A DNA stretch of 64,000 nt. Source: a bacterium MS4 (GTDB lineage Bacteria > Bacillota > Clostridia > Oscillospirales > Acutalibacteraceae). The stretch spans positions 744,001 to 808,000 of the forward strand of contig CCFG01000017.1 of the NCBI GenBank assembly GCA_000752215.1, given 5' to 3'. Positions 7,321-15,791 of the stretch are shown piece by piece (position 1 is the first letter of the stretch; every line of letters begins with the position of its first letter). Made by a program: the position numbers and the translations under genes. The notes below the pieces were generated by a model that had not been told where the DNA came from, ran no database searches, and saw nothing but the letters and a program-made list of their open reading frames with translations.

Positions 7321-7364
7321 AAAAGGGGCTGCCGCAAAACTTGCGTTTTGCGGCAGCCCCTTTT
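7321..7364. terminator. Bidirectional terminator between serA and nagA
   Basis: Exact 20-bp arms (7321-7340 and 7345-7364) surround a TTGC loop. Both ends carry A4 or T4 runs, so it can end serA transcription rightward and nagA transcription leftward. The GGCTGCCGC core recurs in two other terminators nearby. Confidence 0.9.
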
Positions 7365-7375
7365 CTATTTTGTTC

Positions 7376-8512
7376 TTACCGGTTATCCACCGCGATTTTG
7401 CCGCGGGCGACCACCATTTTAATATTCAACTCGGAATCCAGTACAACCAGGTCGGCGTATTTGCCCGCTTTGATGCTTCCGATCTTATCTTCTTCATGGA
7501 TTTCCCTCGCGGGGTTCAGGGTAGCCGCCTGAACGGCCTGCAGGAAGGGAATGCCGAAACCGACCAGATTTTTGACCTCCTGATGCAGGTTTGTGGTGGA
7601 GCCCGCCAGCGTGCCGTCCTCCAGTCTGGCCGCGCCGTTTTTTACATAAACCGTCTGCCCGCCGAGGTCGGACACCCCGTCCGGCTGACCCGCGGCGCGC
7701 ATGGAATCGCTGATAACGACAACGCGGTCTTTCCCGAGAATTCCGAACGTGATGCGAAGCACCGCAGGGTCAATATGCAGACCGTCGCAGATAATCTCCG
7801 CGGTGACGCGTCCGTCGTCGAACACGGCGCCGACCACACCCGGCTCCCGGTGGGTCAGCCCCGGCATGGCGTTGTAAAGGTGGGTAACGTGGGAAACGCC
7901 CAGCTCAAACGCGTGCCTCGCCGCCGCGTAGTCCGCGGTCGTATGGGCGATGGACACGGTGCAGAGCCTGGAAGCCCCGCGAATGAATTCCTCCGCGCCG
8001 GGACACTCGGGGGCAATATCCACCAGCTTGATGATCCCGCCGTATGTATCGTAAAGGTTTTTGAACTCTGTAAAGTCAGGGTTCTTTACATGCTCGCCCG
8101 CCTGCGCGCCCTTGCGGTGGATGGAAATATAGGGTCCTTCCATATTCACGCCGGCAATCGCCGCGCCCTCGGGCGGATGGACCATGCATTCCCGGACGCT
8201 TTCCAGCGCTTGGGCAATTCCCTCGTGGGAAACGGTCATCGTAGTCGGGCAGAAGGAAGTAACGCCCTCCTGCACCAGCTTCGCACACATTTTCGCAAGG
8301 CCGGCAGCGTCCGCGTCACAGGTGTCCGCGCCCACGCAGCCGTGGATATGGATATCGACAAAGCCCGGCACAATCACGCATCCGGAAAAATCATATTCCT
8401 CTTTTCCGGAAAAGCCCTGCCCGATGGAGGAAATTTTATCCCCTTCCAACGCAAGATCGGCATTGCACAAATGAAAACTGTCGTCCACAATTTTAGCATT
8501 TTTCAGAATCAT
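7376..8512 (-). CDS. nagA: N-acetylglucosamine-6-phosphate deacetylase
   Basis: NagA hydrolyses GlcNAc-6-phosphate to glucosamine-6-phosphate and acetate in amino-sugar and wall recycling. The 378-residue amidohydrolase has the metal HxH at His55/His57 (FVDIHIHG), NMEGPYIS near residue 124, later metal His residues in SIAHTTAD and HVTHLYNAMPG, ICDGLHIDP near 240, and the catalytic Asp in VVISDSM near 270. AGAGGTG precedes the ATG at 8512. nagB and a PTS transporter are not adjacent, so it stands as a single-gene unit with its own promoter and a shared terminator. Confidence 0.94.
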   Translation of the reverse strand: MILKNAKIVDDSFHLCNADLALEGDKISSIGQGFSGKEEYDFSGCVIVPGFVDIHIHGCVGADTCDADAAGLAKMCAKLVQEGVTSFCPTTMTVSHEGIAQALESVRECMVHPPEGAAIAGVNMEGPYISIHRKGAQAGEHVKNPDFTEFKNLYDTYGGIIKLVDIAPECPGAEEFIRGASRLCTVSIAHTTADYAAARHAFELGVSHVTHLYNAMPGLTHREPGVVGAVFDDGRVTAEIICDGLHIDPAVLRITFGILGKDRVVVISDSMRAAGQPDGVSDLGGQTVYVKNGAARLEDGTLAGSTTNLHQEVKNLVGFGIPFLQAVQAATLNPAREIHEEDKIGSIKAGKYADLVVLDSELNIKMVVARGKIAVDNR

Positions 8513-8556
8513 CGTATTACACCTCTGCTGTATTTATTTTCCGGCCCTGTCGGCGA

Positions 8557-8607
8557 GAAAAAATATTTTATCCTTTATCTGTATTATAAACCGAAAAAAT
8601 ATTTTAT
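8557..8607 (-). promoter_or_regulatory. Two 15-bp direct repeats at the nagA promoter
   Basis: The sequence GAAAAAATATTTTAT occurs at 8557-8571 and exactly again at 8593-8607, 36 bp apart (start to start). One copy overlaps the -35/spacer and the other lies just downstream of the expected start of transcription. The placement suits a repressor that binds two sites. Confidence 0.45.
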
Positions 8608-8611
8608 TCAA
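8583..8611 (-). promoter_or_regulatory. nagA promoter
   Basis: On the minus strand TTGAAT, a 17-bp spacer and TATAAT give a good sigma-A promoter about 70 bp before nagA. Confidence 0.75.
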
Positions 8612-8625
8612 GGTGTTTTGAAAGA

Positions 8626-8660
8626 ACAAAAGGGCCGCCGCAAAGCGGCAGCCCTTTCCA
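8626..8660 (-). terminator. Terminator of the secreted repeat-protein gene
   Basis: On the minus strand AAAGGGCTGCCGC and GCGGCGGCCCTTT form a stem with a 3-nt loop, followed by T-rich sequence. It lies between the repeat-protein stop codon and the nagA promoter. Confidence 0.75.
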
Positions 8661-8674
8661 TGCTGAAAAAATCT

Positions 8675-10921
8675 TTATGAGATGCTGACGACGCAAAGCT
8701 TTTGGCCCGTCTGGCCGAGAAGGGAAGCATAAATTCCCGACTGCTGGCCGGACTTGCCGATTGCGGTAATCTTGTAGAAGAAATCGTCGCCCGTGTGGCG
8801 CAGAAGCGTCACCTGGAACACGCCGCTTGTACCCGTGTTGAAGTTGATGGAAGAAGCGCCGGGGGCTGTGATTTTGAACTGATAGGACGCGTTCTTCGCA
8901 ATGCTGAAATTGTAGTTGGTGTCGGATTTCAGGGCAGTCGTTGCCGCCGCGCCGACCGTTACGACACAGACCTTTCTTCCTACTCCGTCGGCTCCCGTCA
9001 TATAGAAGCCTGAGGACTGGCCCGGCTGGCCGATCGCGGTGATTTTATAGAAAACATTGCTGCCTTCGGTTTTCACCTTCTCGGTCTTGAACACGCTGCC
9101 GGAACCCGGGTTAAAGCTGACCGCGTCGCTGATTTTGAAGGTATAGCTTGCACCCTGTTTTATCGTAAAGTCATTATTGGTATCGGATTTCGGCTCGGGA
9201 GCCGCACCGACCGTGACAACGCAAACTTTTTTTGCCGTCTGGCCCGCGCCAGCCATGTAGAAACCGGCGGATTGGCCCGGCTGGCCGATCGGGGTAATCT
9301 TGTAGAGGGCGTAATTGCTCCCGGTTCCTACCTTTTCGGTCTTGAACACGTTGTTGGAGCCCGCGTAGAAGCTGACCGCGTTGCTGATCTTAAAGGTGTA
9401 GCTTGCGCCCTGCTTCACGGTGAAGTCATAGTTGGTATCCGACGTCGGCTCCGTAGCCGACGCGATAGTGACAACGCAGACCTTCTTCGCCGGCTGGTCT
9501 TTTGCCGCCATATAGAAACCTGCGGACTGACCGGGGTTGCCGATTGCGGTGATTTTATAGTCGGTGTAGTTGCTTCCGGTTCCTACCTTCTCAGTCTTAA
9601 AGATGCCGTTGGAACCCGGATAAAAACTTTCCGCGTTGCTGATTCTGAAGGTATAGCTCTGTCCCGCCTTCAAGGAAAAATCAGAATTGGTATCCGATTT
9701 CGGCTCATGATCGCCCGGCTTGGCCGTGACGGTGCCGAACTGGTATGTATAGTCGCTGGCGTATTCGCTGTCAGGGAATGTAACGGACAGCTTGGTCTCT
9801 CCGCCGGTCGCGCTGACGGCCGTCACCTTGTAGTAATAATGGATGCCGTCCTTTTTCTCAAACTGTACGGAAACGATTCCGTCCGTATCCGCGGCGACTA
9901 CCGGTACGCCGCCCCCCATGACGGACAGATCGTAGGTGTAGGACTGCCCCTGCTCCAGCGTGATGTTCTCTTCATCTTCCGTTGAAACAACCGGGAAATC
10001 GTCGTCCTCATTGGCAGTCACATAGAAAGACGCCGTTTCTCCGCTGAAGCTGACGGTAATCAGGGTAGTCCCGGGCTCCAGTGCTTTTACCTTGTAGGTG
10101 GTCTGATTGCCGGTCTTTCCCAGAGGAGTGATCTCAACCGCACCTTCTCTGCTGGTTGTGATGCTGTGCTCAATATCGGGCAGATTGCAGGTAACCACAA
10201 AGGTGTATTCGTCGTTCACATTGCAGATGTATTGGCCGGAAGTATCGATATGCAGGATTTCGTTCTCAATCACGCTCACTGCGCAGAGCTTCTGGGGAAC
10301 GAATCCAACCGCGCCCGTGTAAAGATTCGCGGTGGTCCCGGCATCGCCAACGGCGTCCACACGGTAATAGAAATCGCCGTTCTCCTCGTCGTAATCCATC
10401 AGTTCCGCATGCAGGACCTTCTCGTTGTCGCTTGTCAGATAAGGGAAGGAGAAGGTATCGTTGTCCTCGTAATGCAGCTTGATGATGTTGCTGCTTCCCT
10501 TTGCAAGGGAATAATCTCCCTCCACATCCGTAGTAATCGTGTAGGGGAGCTCTCCGCTCCCTTCAACCTTCAGCGTTTTGCTGACCGTTGTGCCGTCGGA
10601 AGCCGTAAAGGTCAGCGTCGCTTCGCCGTTGCCCATGGCCCCAACGTCGAAATAATAGGTTCCGTTCTCCACGTCCTCCAGGAAAACTTCTACTACGGAC
10701 GGATCGCTGGATTCTCCGGTAAGCGTCAGCGCAGGATCGCTGACAGTCGCTTCCATCCCGTAATACATGGAATTGAGATTCAATGTATCCAATTCGTTGA
10801 AATCGTCTGAGAAGGTAATTTGTGTCTCTTCTTCCGCCGCAAAAGCCGCCGTATTTCCGAATACCGAAAACACAAGCGTAAGCGCCAGAATCATACTGAA
10901 CACCTGCAAGGTTTTTTTCAT
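8675..10921 (-). CDS. Secreted protein with tandem about 85-residue repeats
   Basis: A 748-residue protein with a clear signal peptide (residues 1-29: MKK, hydrophobic core, AFAA). The mature part is acidic, beta-rich and lacks an LPXTG motif, SLH domain or C-terminal membrane anchor, so it is likely released or loosely wall-bound. The C-terminal 340 residues are four repeats, each with SDTN, SYTFKI, YKITAIG, GQS(A/S)GFYM and KVCVVT; earlier segments look like degenerate versions. Each clear repeat ends with one conserved Cys in (K/R)(V/L)CVV, unusual in an extracellular Firmicute protein. I recognise no catalytic motif. Good SD (AAGGGAATGA) before the ATG at 10921. It is a monocistronic gene. 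Confidence 0.75.
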   Translation of the reverse strand: MKKTLQVFSMILALTLVFSVFGNTAAFAAEEETQITFSDDFNELDTLNLNSMYYGMEATVSDPALTLTGESSDPSVVEVFLEDVENGTYYFDVGAMGNGEATLTFTASDGTTVSKTLKVEGSGELPYTITTDVEGDYSLAKGSSNIIKLHYEDNDTFSFPYLTSDNEKVLHAELMDYDEENGDFYYRVDAVGDAGTTANLYTGAVGFVPQKLCAVSVIENEILHIDTSGQYICNVNDEYTFVVTCNLPDIEHSITTSREGAVEITPLGKTGNQTTYKVKALEPGTTLITVSFSGETASFYVTANEDDDFPVVSTEDEENITLEQGQSYTYDLSVMGGGVPVVAADTDGIVSVQFEKKDGIHYYYKVTAVSATGGETKLSVTFPDSEYASDYTYQFGTVTAKPGDHEPKSDTNSDFSLKAGQSYTFRISNAESFYPGSNGIFKTEKVGTGSNYTDYKITAIGNPGQSAGFYMAAKDQPAKKVCVVTIASATEPTSDTNYDFTVKQGASYTFKISNAVSFYAGSNNVFKTEKVGTGSNYALYKITPIGQPGQSAGFYMAGAGQTAKKVCVVTVGAAPEPKSDTNNDFTIKQGASYTFKISDAVSFNPGSGSVFKTEKVKTEGSNVFYKITAIGQPGQSSGFYMTGADGVGRKVCVVTVGAAATTALKSDTNYNFSIAKNASYQFKITAPGASSINFNTGTSGVFQVTLLRHTGDDFFYKITAIGKSGQQSGIYASLLGQTGQKLCVVSIS
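8678..9700 (-). repeat. Four tandem coding repeats in the secreted protein
   Basis: Units lie at 9446-9700, 9191-9445, 8930-9190 and 8678-8929 (255, 255, 261 and 252 bp). Each starts with the SDTN motif. The first two are closest to each other and the last is the most diverged, so the array probably grew by duplication within the gene. Confidence 0.8.
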
Positions 10922-11184
10922 GGTTCATTCCCTTTCATTCTGTAAATTATTTTCCCAATGTTGGCATTTCTGACTTCCATATTGTATAGGAGTCCGGATA
11001 CAGAATAAAATGAAAAGAAGAATAATTCTATATTGTAATTATTACCAGTTTTTATGCCGGTTTTAACCGATAAAATCCCCATGTGCTTCCTGAAAAAACA
11101 CCAGTATTTATTAGGTTTTTTGCCAGATTTAAGAAGACGTTCGCCCTCCCCCTGCGGGGGCCGACGAGCTATCGTTTCCTCTTC
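10922..11184. other. Upstream region of the repeat-protein gene; no gene seen
   Basis: This AT-rich stretch holds the 5-prime region of the secreted protein gene. TATACAAT occurs on the minus strand near 10983-10990 but has no convincing -35, so I do not call a promoter. Short reading frames here lack ribosome-binding sites. Confidence 0.4.
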
Positions 11185-11440
11185 TTTTAGCTCCCTTTTT
11201 TTGGAGGGTGAGGATTTGGCCCCCTCCTTGAGGGGGCTGGCAGGCATAGCCTGACTGGGGGAGTCCCCCCGCAGCTTACGGACTCCCTTCGACGCGCCGA
11301 GCGCGGACCATGCGGTCGGCACTCGCCTACGGCGGCGCTCTCAGACAGTTCCATGTTGAATTGGTCTCAGAGCACTCCGAAACACCTCCCTCTCAGAGGG
11401 AGGCTGAGGTTTGGCTTGACGGAAGGGAGCTATAGGCCGA
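11185..11440. repeat. REP-like intergenic repeat, long form
   Basis: About 255 bp of imperfect palindromes with CTCCC/GGGAG arms (for example 11190-11209 and 11385-11404) and a GC-rich centre CGCGCCGAGCGCGGACC near 11293-11309. A shorter relative occurs at 48405-48575. The general look matches the CTCCCTC...GAGGGAG intergenic repeats of Ruminococcaceae genomes. No coding potential is seen. Confidence 0.6.
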
Positions 11441-11442
11441 AC

Positions 11443-11474
11443 CAAAAAAAGGCCGCCGCAAAAGCGGCAGCCTT
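11443..11474 (-). terminator. Terminator of the ribosomal supercluster
   Basis: On the minus strand AGGCTGCCGC-TTTT-GCGGCGGCCT is followed by TTTTTTT. It lies 20 bp after the rplQ stop codon and ends the long S10-spc-alpha transcript. Confidence 0.9.
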
Positions 11475-11492
11475 GATCCGTAAACAATGAAA

Positions 11493-11834
11493 TTAAACCA
11501 GCTCGATAATTCCCATCTCGGCGGCGTCACCGCGGCGAGGGCCAAGCTTGCTGATGCGCGTATAGCCGCCGTTGCGGTCGGCATACTTCGGAGCAATCTC
11601 ATTGAACAGTTTATTCGCAACGTCTTCCTTTGTAACAAAGGCCAGAACGAGACGTTTGTTGTGCAGATTGTTTTCCTTCGCAATCGTTATCATCTTCTCG
11701 GTCATGGAGCGGACCTCCTTGGCGCGAGTCACTGTGGTTTCGATTTTGCCATTCTCTAAAAGAAAGGTAACCATCGCCCTTAACATGGCGGTTCTGTGGT
11801 CAGTGTCTCTTCCGAGCTTTCTGGTTCCGGGCAT
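11493..11834 (-). CDS. rplQ: 50S ribosomal protein L17
   Basis: A 113-residue L17. The N-terminal [20 protein letters not shown] is the family hallmark; the [10 protein letters not shown] stretch and the C-terminal [19 protein letters not shown] complete the domain. It binds 23S rRNA near the polypeptide exit region of the 50S subunit. As in most bacteria it follows rpoA (37 bp gap) and closes the alpha operon, with the terminator right behind it. Confidence 0.97.
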   Translation of the reverse strand: MPGTRKLGRDTDHRTAMLRAMVTFLLENGKIETTVTRAKEVRSMTEKMITIAKENNLHNKRLVLAFVTKEDVANKLFNEIAPKYADRNGGYTRISKLGPRRGDAAEMGIIELV

Positions 11835-11871
11835 CGAAATATCACTCCTTTACCTTAGGTTGTTTGCGCAA

Positions 11872-12825
11872 TTATTCGTCATCCTTGCGCAGATTAAAAC
11901 CGAGAGAGGCCATCTTCCAGACAACCTCCTCAAGGGATTTGCGTCCGAGGTTGCGCACCTTCATCATATCCTCTTCGGATTTGTTGATAAGGTCTTCAAC
12001 CGTATTGATACCGGCACGCTTCAGGCAGTTGAAGGAACGGACCGAAAGGTCGAGCTCTTCAATCGTCATTTCGAGCACCTTTTCCTTGCCCTTGTCGTCC
12101 TTTTCGACCATGATCTCCGTGCTGCTGCCCTTATCGGACAGGTCAACAAACAGATTCAGATGCTCGGTGAGGACTTTCGCGGCCAAAGAAACCGCTTCCT
12201 GCGCGCCGATGGTTCCGTTCGTCCAAACTTCGAGTGTGAGCTTGTCAAAATCGATGCTCTGACCCACACGGGTTGGCTCCACATTATAATTCACCTTATA
12301 AACAGGAGTATAGATGGAATCAACCGGAAGCTCCCCGATCACGTTGGCGTTCATGTTTTGCTTGTTGCGCTCGGCAGATACATATCCGCGCCCCTTATCC
12401 AGGGTCAATTCCATATACAGTTTTGCTCCGTCGCCCAGAGTCGCAATGTGCATCTCCGGGTTCAGGATTTCAACCTCGCTGTCGCACTTGATAGAGTCGG
12501 CCGTTACATTGCACGGACCCTCCGCAGCGATTTCCACTGTCTTCGGTCCATCGCAATGGAGCTTGGCGGTCAATCCCTTAATGTTAAGCACGATCTCAGT
12601 GACGTCCTCTTTCACTCCGGGTATTGTTGAAAACTCATGAAGAACGCCGTCTATTTTGATAGACGTGACTGCAACGCCGGGCAGCGAAGATAAAAGAACA
12701 CGCCTCAGGCTGTTGCCCAGGGTTGTGCCAAAGCCACGCTCAAGCGGTTCCACAACAAATTTGCCATAGGTCCCGTCATTACTTAAAACTTCTGTCTCTA
12801 TTTTTGGCTTCTCAATCTCGATCAT
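11872..12825 (-). CDS. rpoA: RNA polymerase alpha subunit
   Basis: A 317-residue alpha subunit. The N-terminal dimerisation domain (about residues 1-230) contains [20 protein letters not shown], and the C-terminal domain (about 248-317) contains [22 protein letters not shown] and [11 protein letters not shown], which contacts UP-element DNA and activators. AAGGAGG stands 10 nt before the ATG at 12825. The gene lies between S4 and L17 in the alpha operon, the usual place. Length and all conserved blocks are normal. Confidence 0.97.
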   Translation of the reverse strand: MIEIEKPKIETEVLSNDGTYGKFVVEPLERGFGTTLGNSLRRVLLSSLPGVAVTSIKIDGVLHEFSTIPGVKEDVTEIVLNIKGLTAKLHCDGPKTVEIAAEGPCNVTADSIKCDSEVEILNPEMHIATLGDGAKLYMELTLDKGRGYVSAERNKQNMNANVIGELPVDSIYTPVYKVNYNVEPTRVGQSIDFDKLTLEVWTNGTIGAQEAVSLAAKVLTEHLNLFVDLSDKGSSTEIMVEKDDKGKEKVLEMTIEELDLSVRSFNCLKRAGINTVEDLINKSEEDMMKVRNLGRKSLEEVVWKMASLGFNLRKDDE

Positions 12826-12897
12826 TAGCGACCCTCCTTGACATATAGCGGATTAATTTATCAGCCATGATGTTTTTTATGCTGTCATAAAACGGCA

Positions 12898-13524
12898 TTA
12901 CTTGGAGTACAACTCAACGATGAGAGTCTCATCGACTGCAAGGTCAATATCCTCACGGGTTGGTAATGCAATGATCTTGCCTTCCAGAGTGTCACGATTG
13001 ATGTCAAGCCACTTCGAAACCGGACGTGCCGAGTTCGCTTCAATGACAGCCTTAATTTTTTCGCTCTGACGGCTCTTGTCTTTAATGGAGATCACTTCGC
13101 CCGGCTTTGTCAGGTAGGAAGGAATATCCACTCTTTTGCCGTCCACAGTAAAGTGCCCGTGAACAACCAGCTGACGGGCTTCCGCCCTGGAGTTGCCCCA
13201 GCCCAAACGGTAAACTACGTTGTCGAGACGGGATTCCAAAATTGCGAGCAGTTCGTCACCGGTTTTTCCTTCTTTGCGTGTTGCAAGGTCGTAGTAGCCC
13301 CTGAACTGGGACTCCAGTACACCATAGTAACGTTTTGTCATCTGTTTTGCGCGCAGCTGAAGGCCATACTCAGAGGTCTTTTTGCGGCCCTGACCATGCT
13401 GGCCCGGAGCATATGCCCGGCGGGTTACCCCGCATTTGTCCGTGTAGCATCTTGCGCCCTTCAGGAAAAGCTTCTGGCCTTCCCGGCGGCAAAGCTTGCA
13501 CACAGCGTCTGTATATCTTGCCAT
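12898..13524 (-). CDS. rpsD: 30S ribosomal protein S4
   Basis: A 208-residue S4 with the N-terminal zinc-finger-like Cys pattern (Cys9, Cys12 and Cys26, Cys31: CKLC, CYTDKC) and the S4 RNA-binding domain ([26 protein letters not shown] near residues 96-121). It nucleates 16S 5-prime domain assembly and in many bacteria represses its own operon. It lies between S11 and rpoA, in the common Firmicute order for lineages that keep rpsD in the alpha operon. Confidence 0.97.
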   Translation of the reverse strand: MARYTDAVCKLCRREGQKLFLKGARCYTDKCGVTRRAYAPGQHGQGRKKTSEYGLQLRAKQMTKRYYGVLESQFRGYYDLATRKEGKTGDELLAILESRLDNVVYRLGWGNSRAEARQLVVHGHFTVDGKRVDIPSYLTKPGEVISIKDKSRQSEKIKAVIEANSARPVSKWLDINRDTLEGKIIALPTREDIDLAVDETLIVELYSK

Positions 13525-13557
13525 ATTATGGTTGCACCTCCTATATCGGTTTTGTTA

Positions 13558-13968
13558 CTATACGCGTCTTCTCTTCGGAGGACGGCATCCGTTGTGCGGA
13601 ATCGGAGTAACGTCTTTAATCATGCTGACTTCAAGGCCCGCGCCCTGAAGTGCGCGGATAGCCGCCTCACGGCCCGCGCCCGGTCCCTTTACAAAAACCT
13701 CAACCGTTTTCATACCGTGCTCCATCGCTGCTTTCGCGGCGGTTTCGGCGGCGGTCTGAGCGGCGAAAGGAGTGGACTTTCTGGAACCTCTGAACCCTAA
13801 TTCACCTGAACTTGCCCACGAAATTGCGTTGCCCTGCGTATCCGTAATGGTAACGATCGTGTTGTTGAAGGTGGACTGGATATGAGCGGCTCCGCGATCT
13901 ATATTTTTACGCTCACGGCGTCTACGAACTGCGGTGCCTTTTTTAGCTGCGCCTTTCTGTGCTGCCAT
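13558..13968 (-). CDS. rpsK: 30S ribosomal protein S11
   Basis: A 136-residue S11 with a basic N-terminal extension ([20 protein letters not shown]), the core [17 protein letters not shown] and the C-terminal [18 protein letters not shown]. It forms the 30S platform with S6, S18 and S21 and contacts the mRNA exit region. It follows S13 by 18 bp in the alpha operon. Confidence 0.97.
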   Translation of the reverse strand: MAAQKGAAKKGTAVRRRRERKNIDRGAAHIQSTFNNTIVTITDTQGNAISWASSGELGFRGSRKSTPFAAQTAAETAAKAAMEHGMKTVEVFVKGPGAGREAAIRALQGAGLEVSMIKDVTPIPHNGCRPPKRRRV

Positions 13969-13986
13969 CTTTTGAATCCCTCCCTA

Positions 13987-14355
13987 TTACTTCTTCTTGT
14001 TGGCCATGGTCTTTCTGGGACCTTTGCGTGTACGCGCATTGGTTTTGGAACGCTGGCCTCTTACCGGCAGGCCCTTGCGGTGACGGACACCACGGTAGCA
14101 GCCGATTTCAATCAGTCTCTTAATGTCAAATGCTACGTCGCGGCGAAGATCGCCTTCAACGCGGCAGTGATGGTCGATATACTCTCTGAGCTTTGCCGCA
14201 TCATCTTCAGTTAAATCCCTTACACGGATGTCCGGGTCGACGCCTGTTTCTGCACAAATATCCGTTGCAGTCTTGCGGCCGATACCGAAAATATAGGTAA
14301 GAGCAATTTCGATGCGCTTATCTCTGGGCAGATCAATACCTGCTATACGCGCCAT
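13987..14355 (-). CDS. rpsM: 30S ribosomal protein S13
   Basis: A 122-residue S13: [26 protein letters not shown] at the N-terminus and the basic tail [21 protein letters not shown]. It sits in the 30S head and forms bridges with the 50S subunit. It lies between L36 and S11, and the SD is GGAGG before the ATG at 14355. Confidence 0.97.
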   Translation of the reverse strand: MARIAGIDLPRDKRIEIALTYIFGIGRKTATDICAETGVDPDIRVRDLTEDDAAKLREYIDHHCRVEGDLRRDVAFDIKRLIEIGCYRGVRHRKGLPVRGQRSKTNARTRKGPRKTMANKKK

Positions 14356-14393
14356 ACTGGTTGCACCTCCACTGTTAATAGGTTTGCGCCAAA

Positions 14394-14507
14394 TTAGCCC
14401 TGGCGCTGCTTATGCTTCGGGTTTTCACAGATTACCATGACTTTACCCTTGCGTTTAATAATTTTGCATTTTTCACAAATTTTCTTGACAGAAGGTCTTA
14501 CTTTCAT
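14394..14507 (-). CDS. rpmJ: 50S ribosomal protein L36
   Basis: A 37-residue L36 reading [15 protein letters not shown] at its start. It keeps all zinc ligands Cys11, Cys14, Cys27 and His32 (CEKC...CENPKH), so it is the zinc-binding form. The ATG at 14507 has GGGAGGG at a good distance. It lies in the usual place between infA and rpsM. It is short, but its sequence is unmistakable. Confidence 0.96.
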   Translation of the reverse strand: MKVRPSVKKICEKCKIIKRKGKVMVICENPKHKQRQG

Positions 14508-14537
14508 TTGTGCGCCCTCCCTTAGCGAGTGTTTGTT

Positions 14538-14756
14538 TTACTTTGAACGCCACGTAATACGTCCGCGCGTCAGATCGTAAGGCGACAGTTCGATTGTGAC
14601 CTTATCCCCCGGCAGAATGCGGATGAAATTCATCCTGAGCTTGCCGGAAATATGCGCGAGTATTGTATGGTGGTTTGGAAGCTCTACCATAAACATTGCG
14701 TTAGGCAGCGCCTCGGTAACGATTCCTTCAGTTTCAATTACGTCCTGTTTCGACAT
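14538..14756 (-). CDS. infA: Translation initiation factor IF-1
   Basis: A 72-residue S1/OB-fold protein: [20 protein letters not shown], then [38 protein letters not shown]-1 binds the 30S A site during initiation. Its ATG overlaps the stop codon of the KOW-domain gene upstream (TAATG). Length is normal. Confidence 0.97.
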   Translation of the reverse strand: MSKQDVIETEGIVTEALPNAMFMVELPNHHTILAHISGKLRMNFIRILPGDKVTIELSPYDLTRGRITWRSK

Positions 14757-15025
14757 TACTTACCCTCCTCTTGTGGAAAACGGCCCCCGGCGTTGAACGC
14801 CCTGAGGGCACCTCGTATTTCACGGTTGGTCTGCATTGAACCTTCGGCCAATACGGTTCTGGTCGGACAAAGGTGTTTCAGCTTTTTCCTTTTCGGGTGG
14901 TCAAGGCTGCGGCGCCTTCCATCGCAGATCTGTGCGAATCCGGCGTCTGCCTTTAGCACCGTGAAAAAGCCGTCCTTGTCGCGTCCCGCGGCCGACCGGA
15001 CAACCAGTCCTCTGACAAAGTCCAT
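14756..15025 (-). CDS. KOW-domain RNA-binding protein (L14e/L6e/L27e-like)
   Basis: An 89-residue basic protein. The start [22 protein letters not shown] is a KOW motif, then [21 protein letters not shown] resembles the archaeal/eukaryotic L14e-type proteins. It is found between map and infA in many Clostridia but is not part of the standard bacterial ribosome. RNA binding is expected; whether it is ribosome-associated is not established. It overlaps infA by 1 bp (TAATG) and begins 12 bp after map, so it is fully embedded in the operon. Confidence 0.85.
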   Translation of the reverse strand: MDFVRGLVVRSAAGRDKDGFFTVLKADAGFAQICDGRRRSLDHPKRKKLKHLCPTRTVLAEGSMQTNREIRGALRAFNAGGRFPQEEGK

Positions 15026-15036
15026 TGTCTACCCCC

Positions 15037-15789
15037 TTAATCCGGCAGCGTTAAGATAACCGGGCCGTCCGGAGTAATGGCAATGGAATGTTCGAAATGC
15101 GCGGAAAGCTTGCCGTCCGCGGTTACGGTCGTCCAACCGTCCGCAAGGGTTTTGACTTCCTTTACACCCTGGTTAATCATCGGTTCAATTGCAATGGTCA
15201 TGCCTGGCAACAGGCGCACGCCCCTGCCGGGTGTGCCGTAATTTGGAACACTGGGGTCTTCATGCATCTTCGCACCTACTCCGTGGCCGACGAAATCCCG
15301 TACCACCGAGTAACCGCGAGCTTCGGCATACCGCTGGACCGCGCTGCCGACATCGCCGATCCGGTGACCGGCTGTTGCGGCTTTAATGCCTTCAAACAGG
15401 CTTTCGCGTGTTGCATCCATAAGGGCCTGCGCTTCATGGCTTACGTCGCCGCATGGGAAAGTCCACGCGTTGTCTCCGACAAAGCCCTCGAAAGTCGCGC
15501 CTATGTCAATGCTGACAATGTCACCCTGCCTGATAATCGTGCCCTTATGTGGTATGCCATGGATAACCACGTCATTTACGGAAATACATGCGCTTGCCGG
15601 GAAGCCGCCATACCCGAGGAACGTGGGCTTCGCGCCCTGTTCCTCAATGTATCGGCGGACGGCACGGTCGATTTCCCAGGTGGAAACACCGGGTTCGACC
15701 ATCTCGCCGGCCAGCTTTAATGCTCTTGAAGATACCCTGCCCGCATCCCTCATAAAGCTGAGTTCACGGCTGGTTTTAAGCACTATCAT
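15037..15789 (-). CDS. map: Methionine aminopeptidase, type I
   Basis: A 250-residue MetAP-Ia that removes initiator Met from new proteins. Metal ligands are visible in VSIDIGATFEGFVGDNAWTF (two Asp), FVGHGVGAKMHEDP (His), AIEPMI (Glu) and AHFEHSIAIT (Glu). The ATG at 15789 (MIVLKTSRELSFM) with GAGGCG upstream is chosen; longer in-frame starts would run back into adk. It follows adk with a 2-bp gap. Being shorter than SH3-linker forms, it lacks the N-terminal zinc finger extension. Confidence 0.96.
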   Translation of the reverse strand: MIVLKTSRELSFMRDAGRVSSRALKLAGEMVEPGVSTWEIDRAVRRYIEEQGAKPTFLGYGGFPASACISVNDVVIHGIPHKGTIIRQGDIVSIDIGATFEGFVGDNAWTFPCGDVSHEAQALMDATRESLFEGIKAATAGHRIGDVGSAVQRYAEARGYSVVRDFVGHGVGAKMHEDPSVPNYGTPGRGVRLLPGMTIAIEPMINQGVKEVKTLADGWTTVTADGKLSAHFEHSIAITPDGPVILTLPD

Positions 15790-15791
15790 GA

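Noticed and set aside
10918-11322. A 134-codon frame on the minus strand upstream of the secreted protein
   Set aside because: It crosses the REP-like repeat, has no SD and its composition reflects the repeat, not a protein.
11185-11440. A CRISPR array at the palindromic repeat
   Set aside because: The units differ in length and spacing, and no regular spacers or cas genes are present.
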